Below are positions 31,163-40,700 of a stretch of 64,000 nucleotides of DNA, piece after piece. This stretch comes from Tritrichomonas musculus (lineage: Eukaryota; Parabasalia; Tritrichomonadida; Tritrichomonadidae). Position numbers and translations under genes: made by a program. Where the stretch lies: assembly GCA_039105265.1 (NCBI GenBank), contig JAPFFF010000018.1, positions 2,480,001 through 2,544,000 of the forward strand. The letters run 5' to 3'. The first letter of the stretch is position 1, and each line of letters starts with the position of its first letter. The notes below the pieces were generated by a model, which saw only the letters and a program-made list of their open reading frames with translations, did not search any database and was not told the DNA's origin.

Positions 31163-31393
31163 TTACTTTTTAGGTTTGGATTCGAACTTCATTACACCCT
31201 TTCTCTTGGTAAAGTGTCGATCATTGCATGGGATCTCTTCATTAAGTTCTCTAGTATTAAACGTCCATATGTTTGAATTACGTCGAAGTAGTACATTAAT
31301 TGCTTTATAATCTTTGGATCCAACTAGTCGAGCTAGTTCTTTCTTCAATCTATCCATGTCATCTGTAGTAAACAGTTCTGCTAACGCGGTCAT
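31163..31393 (-). CDS. small tandem-duplicated protein, unknown
   Basis: 76 aa from an ATG. Basic C-terminus (RHFTKRKGVMKFESKPKK). Its closest relative is the frameshifted copy immediately downstream; relative to that copy it lacks ~60 C-terminal residues, so it may be truncated. It lies directly downstream of the helicase relic on the same strand and may belong to the same ancestral cluster. Confidence 0.5.
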   Translation of the reverse strand: MTALAELFTTDDMDRLKKELARLVGSKDYKAINVLLRRNSNIWTFNTRELNEEIPCNDRHFTKRKGVMKFESKPKK

Positions 31394-31450
31394 TTAATTG
31401 CAAGAAAAATACAAAGTAATCACATTGTCGATTCACTTCTTCACCAATTT

Positions 31451-31693
31451 TTATACTCGACCTCTCTTTCCATTAACTCTATTATATCTCATCTTAACTT
31501 CATAACTAGCAGGAATTGTTTTAACATCGATCCCATAATAATTATATAGATCTCTTTTATTAGAAAATCTATGCCAGTAGTTGGTTCATTAACTATTTCA
31601 TTAGTAGTACTTCGTACTTGTTCCGCAATAGGTTCATTAACGATAAACTGAATTCGATAATTCGGACCAGACAAATAACCTCTCAAATTTTTA
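31451..31693 (-). pseudogene. SF2 helicase gene, C-terminal piece
   Basis: Minus-strand frame KNLRGYLSGPNYRIQFIVNE continues to NEPTTGIDF. A frameshift near 31560 then leads into KRDLYNYYGIDVKTI and a basic end RYNRVNGKRGRV. If the Tc1-type element is removed with one TA, this frame continues directly from the helicase piece at 33158. I therefore read it as the 3' end of the same gene rather than a separate one. Confidence 0.5.
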
Positions 31694-31710
31694 TTAAAAA
31701 TATTTTAATG

Positions 31711-32974
31711 AATGGATGATTCTTTAAAGATAAACAAAGCAATTATCATACTTTTTTTCGAAAAAAAGTCAGTCAACACCAAATCCGTAATATTTTACAT
31801 GTCGGAGCAGAGAGAGTTCGAGATGTCATAAAACATTTCGCCTTATATCAAGAAGTTCTTATTCCAAAAAAAAGAGGCAGACCTTTCAAAGTTACCCCAG
31901 AAATACGTCAACAAATTGAGGAACTTACGAAAGAAGATAGATGGATGTCATGCGTAAATGTTGGGAAAAAATTAAATTTGGCCGCATCTGCAGTTTATCA
32001 AATAAGAAAAGATTTGGGTTATGATTACAAAGCTCCAAAAACCAGACAAAATCTCAATGATACTCAAATTTCAAAAAGAATATTATTTGGAAATTCAATA
32101 TTAGAATCTAGCCTTAGTGAAGAATTATTTGTCTTCTCTGATAAAAGCAGTTTTTCACTTCACAACGATAACGGTCACCTTTGGTATAAAAGTTCAGATT
32201 GTGATGATGCCATTTTTCAAAACAAAGATAAGTATCAAAAAACAATCATGGTTTTTGGCGCAATTGGCTATCACTTTAAAAGAAAATTAGTTTTATTCAA
32301 TAAAAATGTTAACGAAATTTACTATCGAGAAATATTTCAAAAAAGCGAAATTTGTGAAAAATTAAATGGAATTCATGGAGAAGGACAATTTTACTTTATT
32401 CAAGACGGGGCTACCGCCCGCACAAGTACAAACTCAAAATTGTTTCTTCAAAAGCGATGCTCATTTCTCAACTTTTGACCCCCCAACAGTCCCGACCTCA
32501 ATCCTATTGAACATTTGTGTGGGGCCATAAAAAAAAAAGTTAGAAAATCGAAATTTTAAAAGTGAAGAAGAATTATTTAATTTTATTAATCAAATTTGGG
32601 AATCATTTCCCCAAGATAAAATTGACAACCTTTGTTTGAGTTTTTATTCACGGCTAAGAGCGATGATTAATTCAAATGGACAATCAATTTCAGATATTCT
32701 TAGAAGTCGAATTAATAATGACTCACAAACGGTTTTAAACGGCCCTGAAAAGTTTTTGACAATTGAAGATTTCATTACATTTTATGATCCTCATGTTGAT
32801 GATATGCCATTAAGTTTTTTAACAAAGAGACTTTATACAGCTGAAGAAGACATTTTACTTTTACATTTAAAACATTTCAGCCAACATATGACATATAAAG
32901 AAATGTCGGAAATGTTTGAAAACAGGACAGCAGAAAGCTTAAAACAAAGATTCAGATATCTCGCAAAAATATAA
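31711..32974 (+). pseudogene. DD34E Tc1/IS630-type transposase with C-terminal Myb-like domain
   Basis: The open frame runs from about 31711 (no ATG before 31945). HTH regions come first (VRDVIKHFALYQE, then KKRGRPFKVTPEIRQQIEEL, then NLAASAVYQIRKDLGYDY), followed by VFSDKSSFSLHND (Asp 1), FIQDGATARTS (Asp 2) and PPNSPDLNPIEHL (Glu). The Asp 2 to Glu spacing is 34. The codon before PPNSPDL is TGA where Trp is normal, and a frameshift in an A-run follows near 32540. The C-terminal part (32555-32974) ends in a Myb/SANT-like repeat (LYTAEEDILLLHLKHF, then YKEMSEMFENRTAESLKQRF). It is dead as sequenced. It is related to the copy at 4664-6143 in domain order. Confidence 0.8.
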
Positions 32975-33050
32975 CTGTTTAAATACTTTTTATTTTATAA
33001 AAATTAACTTTTTCATAAAATAAAATATAAAATTGAATATTTTTTTAATC

Positions 33051-33153
33051 AGACCAGTTTTGAGAGAAAAGGGTGTGTAATTTCTGAAGAGGAAAAAATA
33101 AAATAATAAAATTGAATGTAAAAAGTTATATGTAATATTGAAATACTGGTCTG
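33051..33153. repeat. 103-bp inverted-ended repeat
   Basis: Begins CAGACCAGT and ends ACTGGTCTG, a perfect 9-bp inverted pair. It lies at the right margin of the Tc1-type element. Either it forms that element's end or it is a small MITE. Confidence 0.5.
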
Positions 33154-33157
33154 ATTT

Positions 33158-33717
33158 ATCGAATCCAGTTTATTATCATCAGTGGATTCATCAGAGATAT
33201 CATCATCACTTATACATTCATCCAATTCATATAAAGCATAGTACATAGTATCATCATCATCTGTTTTACCTAATCGTACCCGACCGAATTTATATAATAT
33301 ATCATCCCACATATATTTATTCGTTTCGTTCCATGCTTCATTACGTAATCTATTTAGATATCTTTCATATCGATTGTTCGGTATCGAGTACTTTCTCTTA
33401 TTTAGATACTTTCCATATCGAACATATAAATATACATCCGAATTAAGATTTCGATTTCTACCTAGAAATTGCTATACACAGGATACAGTATCGATAGATG
33501 TTTGGACGAATATCGATAAGATGTTCTCTTTAATAGATTGTCCGTTCTGGATAGATGAGGTAGAGATAACAACATCGACATTTTCGTCAAATAAACCATC
33601 TTCATTCAAATTAATCTCTTTGGTATCACCTGCATATAACGCAACCTTATATCTATCTTTCAACAGCTCTTTCAATATCTTACATTCTTTCTTATCTTCG
33701 ATCTTAATTAATACTTT
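33158..33717 (-). pseudogene. SF2 helicase gene, middle piece (motifs V-VI)
   Basis: Read from the Maverick boundary leftward: KVLIKIEDKKECKILKELL, then VALYAGDT, then DVVISTSSIQNGQSI (motif V-like), then an in-frame TAG, then QFLGRNRN (motif VI, QxxGRxR). It continues to WDDILYKFGRVRLGKT and an acidic DDDISDESTDDNK stretch. The lysine codon and frame match the N-terminal piece across the ACTTT duplication. The TAG just before motif VI would remove an essential helicase motif, so the gene was probably broken independently of the insertions. Confidence 0.75.
33713..33717. repeat. target-site duplication ACTTT, left copy
   Basis: ACTTT directly precedes the AGTAGTATA end of the Maverick and is repeated at 58919-58923. 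A 6-bp reading (TACTTT) is also possible. 5-6 bp is the known Maverick/Polinton duplication size. Confidence 0.85.
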
Positions 33718-33940
33718 AGTAGTATACGTTAGGCTGGGATTCATTCTTCATCCCATCCTAACCTGCTCGCCACCAAGCTCAGGTACACCTTCGCTTGGGC
33801 CTCGCTACCCGGCCAAATACCCTCTGAAAACCTATCGTAAGTACACACTCTCTACTTTCACTATTCCACCAATGTCATTTCCAAGGTATGGAGTAGTTTT
33901 TGAGCTTTCTAATGGTGTTTTTTGAATTCTACACCCGAAA
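33718..33940. repeat. Maverick terminal inverted repeat, left
   Basis: About 223 bp, matching the complement of 58695-58918 with a few mismatches. Shared blocks include GCTCGCCACCAAGCTCAGG, TTGGGCCTCGCTACCCGGCC and AATTCTACACCCGAAAA. The 1219-aa gene ends only 26 bp inside it. Confidence 0.93.
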
Positions 33941-33965
33941 AAAATATCTATCAACTTTTTGTATT

Positions 33966-36900
33966 TCACAGTAATGAATGTATTACATTCTTAGTGTTAT
34001 CTGCAGCTAAGATACCATTTGATGTAAAGAATGAAGAATTAATCAATATGTAATTAACTGTTGCATTGATCATGAGATTGCTACTACTTAATGGAAATTC
34101 AATATTATTTAACCAGATCTTAGTTGGTTCACATTGATATTCAAACTTAGGTGAATTATTAACGTTGAATGATATATTGATTTTGATTTCGTTTACACTG
34201 GTAACATTATCTCTGGTTTCATTATAAGTCAAATAGAGTGTTCCCTCATATGCATCAAGTTGTTTTTCGAATTGATAACGAATGCTATTACTATTCGGTA
34301 CGCTGAATGTGTACTTAATTATTGTTAATTTATTCACTAACGCATCTAACCTAGCTTTTAATGATTCGTTCTCATGTTGTAGATTTGATATCTGACTGTT
34401 CATTGTTACGATTTTAGTAACATTATCACCTACTAACTTGGCTAGATCTTGATGAGATTTAGCATATTTATTCAACTCGCTCTTCAACGCATATCCATCG
34501 AGATCATCTATAGTAGCATAATTGGTCAAATCAACAGGTTCAGGGATTTCACTTTTTAATGCTATTTTATCTTGCTTCAATATTTTTTCCGCTAATATTA
34601 ATTTGGTATCAAAAGAGTCTTCCCCATTATCGATGTAAAAGCACAGACCATTACTATCACTTTTATAATAGGTCAAGTTATAGGTTGTTCCATCAATTTC
34701 AACATCGACATTAACTCCATCTTCAGTGATAACACCATTATAATCAAACAAATAATCAAACTCTTTTACAAAGCCATCGTTATTTGATATTGTTCCAACA
34801 AGACGAGTTCCACTAGTCAATTTTATTTTGACTTCCCACGATCCTGAATTATCTTGTACATTTTCAAATGGCACTTCAATAGATTCTTTGTATATCAAAT
34901 CATTTTTGCTTCGATATTTATTATCTGCTTCTTCTTTCGTATACAGGTTATCCATATTAACCATATTATTTTTTAATTCATCTAATGCTTCATTTACTTC
35001 ATCAACAGTTGGGAATTCATTTAAAGTCGTAGCTAGAGCTGTATCATTCTTTTCTATCTGCTCATGTAATGTATCTATCTTCTTATGTAAAGCATCTATA
35101 TCACAAGTATAGGCTAAATCATTTGTAGTAAATTCCATTCTTCTTTTTGCTGTATTCTCTTTGATGCTGATTCCACCAACCCTCAGTTTATTTGGGTTTG
35201 ATATAACAAATGTTTTGTTATTCATAGTGCAGCTAGGAAAATCAGTTGTTCCTTGATAATTAATTGTTCCATCAGTAATATTAATAGTAACTATATTCTC
35301 TTCATAATCAACATCATTGTATTCACTAACTTTTTGCACCAAAAATCGTGCTTTGATTGTTCCATCTGTGATAACATCTTCTGCTTCCAAATGGACCTCG
35401 CCATTGACATATTTACCAACAACATCTATTATGTCATCTCTAACCAAATCTGTTGATGACACACTCTTCTCTACAGTAGTCGCTAATGTTTTTATCATTG
35501 GTTTCATCGTATGACGGAATCTCTTACACATATCCATTGTTGATGTTAATGTCATGGCTACTTTGGACGGATCATCAAGTTCATCAGTAAAGTTTATTTC
35601 ATTAACAGGTACATACTCCTCATCGCACCAAGCTATAATATTATTTAGTTTATCTTTGTTAGATAACGAACGCATCATTCTACTAACTGGAATAGATACC
35701 ATATCACCAAAGAATACATCAGCTCCAATATCAGGTAGTTCGTCAGTGAGCTTACCAGCAATATCTTCTACAACATTTGTACCAACATCAGACACCTTGG
35801 TTACAGTATTTATTAATTCCCTACCCCCAGTTTGTGCTGCTTTAGATGCAAATGATAATGCTTTACCAGCAACACCTATACCAGTAGCACCTAATACACA
35901 ACCAACAGCACCTAAAGCAATACCTATGTTAGCTTTCATATCTACCTTATCCACTTCTTTTTGTAAATATTTTGTCTTCGCTGCTTGTTCTGCCATCTCT
36001 GAGTTCAATGTCTCTACATTGTTCTTTATATCTTTCACGTCATAAGAAACCACATCAACAGTATTTGTAACCATGTTTAGATCTGATCGCATAGTCATAA
36101 TGTTATCAGCTGTAATTATCTTCGAAGAAGTAATATTGAAGTCCGTATACAAAGTTGTGGCTGCATCTGGTCTTGGAGTAATCTCATAAAATTGTTGTTG
36201 AATAATGTACTTAAAAGCATTTGTTGTTGGATCCCAGTTAACTTCTTCTATAGGATCCGTGTACTGTTGACGTAAATAGAGTTCGATATCTCTAGTCGCT
36301 ATGTTAATGTTACTGCTGGACCAATAATAGTTAATTTTTTCAATACTATCTAATTCAGCAATCAAATCTATGTCGTACCCATAATGTTCGTTCTTATGTA
36401 GTTCATCCCATCTAAAAGTAAGCCTGTTACTCGCTCCATCAAGTGACATATCGTAAACAATTTTGTCTATACGGTTCAACAACGACTCTACCTCTTCTTT
36501 ATTACTGTTTTGGATCTGTAATTGTAGCGGTAAATAATCGTATCCTTCTTTAGTATATATCTCTACTGTTGAATCACATCTATCTATTTCTATGCTATGT
36601 GCAGAACCATTTGCCTCTGTACCATCTTTGAACAACAACTTTGTAGTGCCATTGGCGAACATCACTTTCATGAAATTTTCATTAGTATCATCCAACAACA
36701 TCTTATTCCATTCACTACGTTTGCATCTGACATAGCATCCACTTGCTCCATAATTATTTTTGTTTACACGAAGATATTGCTTACTGCTCTCTATTTTCCC
36801 ATTGCTACGTCCTTGCATGTTCTCTCCAACCCATTTTGTTCCATCCCATATTAGGCTCCATCTATTACCAAAACAGTGTTCAGTAAATGTAAAATTAAGG

Positions 36901-37625
36901 TTAATGGGTATTGTATAATCATTTGGAATTCGATATATCATCTTGTAGTAATCAACTGAGTCGACATTCACTGTAGTTACGACACTTGGTTTATAAAAGT
37001 AATGAACATCTGATTCATACAACTGAAGAGCATTACGCGCATCTATTACATCACACTTGACTACTGGCTTCTTCGCAACCATCGAGTCTTGCTTTAGTAA
37101 GTACTGTATCGATAGCTCCCCATTCATGTATAATGAATATGGATTCACACCGAGTCTAGTATCAAATGCTATAAAGAACTCAGGGCCGAATGTAGTCCAA
37201 TGCGTGACCATACATTTAAGATCAGTACGACATGTAATACACGGACCTTTTGCTTGATGATTTTCAACGTATGCAGTAAATTCTTTCACTAGATTGCCTT
37301 CATAATCGTATATCACTTCTTTCCTAAGTATGAATTTGAATACGACAGTTACGTCAGGAGCAGCTATTATCTTATTTAGTACGTCATTTGACATATTAAT
37401 TTTCAGGATGTTGTAGTTAGCCATCGACAGTGATTCATCTTTATAGGCTGTTATGTTCTCATTTTTGATTTCATATTCAGGATAACCTTCTACTTCTTCA
37501 AACCAGCTTCCTCCTTGTACATATCCATCCAAATCACTCAGCGTTAATAATTCACTTCCTTTCCTAGTAGCATCTCCTACCTTAAATTGTATGTCTCCAA
37601 TGAATTTTGTTGTCGTCTCGTCCAT
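33966..37625 (-). CDS. Maverick giant protein 1 (1219 aa), paralogue of the next gene
   Basis: 1219 aa from an ATG, with no known domain. Around residues 250-300 is an HCFGNRWSLIWDGTKWVGEN block. Near 480-520 is FYEITPRPDAATTLYTDFNI then TMRSDLNMV. At ~560-600 is a Gly/Ala-rich hydrophobic stretch (GIALGAVGCVLGATGIGVAG) flanked by a coiled coil (LNSEMAEQAAKTKYLQKEVD). Another coiled coil is near 1080-1130 (ISNLQHENESLKARLDALVN). The same blocks in the same order occur in the 1353-aa neighbour. A coiled coil next to a glycine-rich hydrophobic segment recalls membrane-active or fibre-type virion proteins, but that is inference. Confidence 0.8.
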   Translation of the reverse strand: MDETTTKFIGDIQFKVGDATRKGSELLTLSDLDGYVQGGSWFEEVEGYPEYEIKNENITAYKDESLSMANYNILKINMSNDVLNKIIAAPDVTVVFKFILRKEVIYDYEGNLVKEFTAYVENHQAKGPCITCRTDLKCMVTHWTTFGPEFFIAFDTRLGVNPYSLYMNGELSIQYLLKQDSMVAKKPVVKCDVIDARNALQLYESDVHYFYKPSVVTTVNVDSVDYYKMIYRIPNDYTIPINLNFTFTEHCFGNRWSLIWDGTKWVGENMQGRSNGKIESSKQYLRVNKNNYGASGCYVRCKRSEWNKMLLDDTNENFMKVMFANGTTKLLFKDGTEANGSAHSIEIDRCDSTVEIYTKEGYDYLPLQLQIQNSNKEEVESLLNRIDKIVYDMSLDGASNRLTFRWDELHKNEHYGYDIDLIAELDSIEKINYYWSSSNINIATRDIELYLRQQYTDPIEEVNWDPTTNAFKYIIQQQFYEITPRPDAATTLYTDFNITSSKIITADNIMTMRSDLNMVTNTVDVVSYDVKDIKNNVETLNSEMAEQAAKTKYLQKEVDKVDMKANIGIALGAVGCVLGATGIGVAGKALSFASKAAQTGGRELINTVTKVSDVGTNVVEDIAGKLTDELPDIGADVFFGDMVSIPVSRMMRSLSNKDKLNNIIAWCDEEYVPVNEINFTDELDDPSKVAMTLTSTMDMCKRFRHTMKPMIKTLATTVEKSVSSTDLVRDDIIDVVGKYVNGEVHLEAEDVITDGTIKARFLVQKVSEYNDVDYEENIVTINITDGTINYQGTTDFPSCTMNNKTFVISNPNKLRVGGISIKENTAKRRMEFTTNDLAYTCDIDALHKKIDTLHEQIEKNDTALATTLNEFPTVDEVNEALDELKNNMVNMDNLYTKEEADNKYRSKNDLIYKESIEVPFENVQDNSGSWEVKIKLTSGTRLVGTISNNDGFVKEFDYLFDYNGVITEDGVNVDVEIDGTTYNLTYYKSDSNGLCFYIDNGEDSFDTKLILAEKILKQDKIALKSEIPEPVDLTNYATIDDLDGYALKSELNKYAKSHQDLAKLVGDNVTKIVTMNSQISNLQHENESLKARLDALVNKLTIIKYTFSVPNSNSIRYQFEKQLDAYEGTLYLTYNETRDNVTSVNEIKINISFNVNNSPKFEYQCEPTKIWLNNIEFPLSSSNLMINATVNYILINSSFFTSNGILAADNTKNVIHSLL

Positions 37626-37783
37626 TTAAGTCCAAAAAAATAATTCTCTATTCTACTCTATATTTGCGCACTTCTTCTCTAATGTAGCAAGTCTTGTCTC
37701 AAGAGTATCAATATATGCATCCTTCTGGTCTATCATTTCCTTCACTTCTGCTTTAGTAATATAAGCAGTCATATCTATATCTT

Positions 37784-40700
37784 CTAATGGATGCTTATTT
37801 CGAGTTCTTTTATTTTCTCGCACATGAATGCTATTGTACCCTTTAAAGTATCGCGATATGTCTTTGCAATATTAATACATGTATCAAATGAAACCATCAT
37901 CTTATCAGCATCCTTCATTGTTATTTCAAGTTCAGGTTCATCATCTGTTTCTTCATGATATGCCCATGCAAGAATCTTTTCTAATACATCTTCCTCTGCT
38001 AATGTTTCTGGGTTATCATTACGACGGAACCAACTTGGAATATTAAATAATCCTATTCTATTTGCTACATATGCTTCTGCTGCTACTCCTGCTATAGCTG
38101 CTGCATCACCAGGATGATGTCTAACAAACTGCCATTGACCATGTAAGAACCTTCTAGCAACATAACCTACTGCTCCCATAATAACCTGGGTAGTTGCACT
38201 TATAACACCATCTTGTTGGTACATTTCTATCACTCCATTCACAATATTAATTACATGTAGTCTTCTTCTATCTATTGTAGCAACTACATTTCCATTATAT
38301 AGTACTTGTGTTATTTCTTCACCAGTTGTTTCATCTAATGTGTCATTAAAAGCTAAAAGATTACCATGAGAATAAATATTATCCATTAGTTCTCCTCTTT
38401 GTTCATCACTCATTTGTTCTATCATTCTTGCTGTTATTGCTGGTGTTGTTCCTGGTACTGTCCAAGTATCTGTTGTGGCAACAAGGTCATAATGCTGATA
38501 TCTAACTCCATTTGCATTGACTTCTATTTGTGAATTTATTCCAACAAATCGTACTTGACCTCCACTAATATTTGCTGTTGTTGGTGCTGAATAATCAATA
38601 GTAGCAACAATTGGGTCAATAGTCTCTCCTCTATGGTCAATAATATTTATCCATGCTTCCATTGTTTGGTCATTCAAGTAAGGTTCTAAACCAATATCTC
38701 CATTTTGAACAAATGGTAAATTTAGTCTATCTTGCATCGATAATTGTTCAATATCTCTCGCTGTGTATGTTGTTCCTTCCCATTCTATTGACCAATTATT
38801 ATCAGTAGCTCTATGTATTCTATCTGTCATCTCAATATCAGCTGGCCTTATTAGAGTCCTTCGTTGAAATACATTATTATGGATAATGAGTTGGTCATTA
38901 TAAAACAAATCATATACATTAAACCACTCTCTTCCATGATATTGGATACGTAAGATATCAGGATGATTAGCAACTAATGCATTTCGTTCTTCTCTTGTCA
39001 AATCTGCTATGTCTTCTAAGGTATACTGAGTTCCAGCAATATCAATAACAGGAACTTGATTCCTAAGTGCAATCGTAGTTGAAGCTGTATTTGTCATTGT
39101 AGTCTGTGGTACAGTTATATCTGTTCGAATCTCATCTGTTTCATCTGTAACAACTTGTGGCTGAACTTCTCTATGAGTTCTCACTAATGATTGTTCAGTG
39201 GTTGTGATAGTATTAGTTGCATTATCAGTATCATTATCAGTTATTGTAATCGAGGATGAATTAATATTTAATGTTTCAGTTCCATTCGTATCTGGTCTAT
39301 TCCTAAAGAAGTGTAAGACATTCGAACCAAGTGTAGCAATAGCATTTCCTAACTGAGTTAATGCATGTGTTGTCGAAAGGACAACCTGTGTTGCTGAGAA
39401 TGTTGAAATAGCTCCAGCCACAGGTATTTGAACAGTTGTTGTAGTTGGCAAAAATCTTTCCATAGTCATCTTATCAGCCTTCAAATCAACATTCACCAAA
39501 AACTTACCTTGAAAGCCACTACCTCCATCACCTGGATAACCACCACCTCCACCTCCACCTCCTCCACCATTACCTCCTGGCCCAGGGAAAGGTGTTGTTT
39601 GATATGTATTAATATTTACTGAGTTATTGGACATATTTAATGTTGAGAGTACCCCTGCAATCGATACTACTGAAGCTAGAATATTTAAAATCGTATTTGC
39701 AACTGATATACCTTGTTTAATACTATCAGTATATTCATTATACATGGCTTGAATTCTCATTTGCTCAGCTAGATTATCAACTGTCTGTTTCAATAAAGCA
39801 TAATCATATTGCAATATGTCAGTAATTCCACCAACAACATTTAAGTCTCTTCTCATCGTCATGATATTATCAGCCCATATAATCTTTGATGAATAAATAT
39901 TTAAATCTGTTGATATAGTTGAACAGTTTCTTGGATCTGGCTCTACTTCATAAAATTGTTCTTGTAAGATTATGTTAAATGGATTAACTTTTACATCAAA
40001 TTCAAATAATTCTTTTTCCATGTATATTCGAATGTTCTTATGATTAAATCCTTCAATGATTTTAATGGAATACCTTTTTTCTCGATGATAATTAAATGAT
40101 TCTAGACAAGGATTTGATCCATAAGTGTGCATGACTCCAGAATTAATACAGTGTTCAGGATGACAATCCCATTTTAATTCTGTTATGTTTCCATTAATAT
40201 TTAAATCTGCATAAACATATAATCCGTCTTCTTCTTTTAATCCGCTTGGTGCATCAACATACATTCTAGCTTGTTCATATTTATTTCCATCTTGTGTGAA
40301 AGTACCTGAACTGCTAGGATCAAAAACTGCAGTTGTTCCTACGTTTAATATGGTTCCATCTTTCTTAACAACTCTCCAATTTGTAAGATAGTCTTTTAGT
40401 ATGTGAGCATAATTATCATCATCTGTTAAATCTTCTTTTATTGTTCCTTTTATCCATTTCCCAATTAGTTCGTTCTTTTTAATTATTATTGCTGGAGCTC
40501 CGCTATTATTATTCATGTATGATATTTTTGCTGTAAACACATTTTGACAGTTATTTCCTGTCCAATTTTTTCCATCCCATATTAATTCCCAAGTGTGCCT
40601 AAATAAATAGTCCTTGAACCTAAATACCATATTCAATGATAAATCATAATCTTTATCTATATCCCATCTCATACAATAATAATTAGATTCTTCATATACT

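Larger units (their letters stand above)
31694..33156 (+). mobile_element. Tc1/IS630-type element with Myb-tailed transposase
   Basis: Boundaries are inferred from TA at 31692-31693 and 33157-33158 and from the helicase frame, which is continuous when the 1463-bp segment and one TA are removed. TIRs are weak; TTAAAAATATT at the left resembles the complement of AATATTTTTTTAA near 33049. A 103-bp CAGACCAGT…ACTGGTCTG repeat at the right end may be part of the element or a separate MITE. Confidence 0.55.

Noticed and set aside
33374-33925. 183-aa plus-strand frame at the left Maverick end
   Set aside because: It spans the helicase relic, the target duplication and the TIR, so it cannot be a single natural gene; it is the antisense of known sequence.
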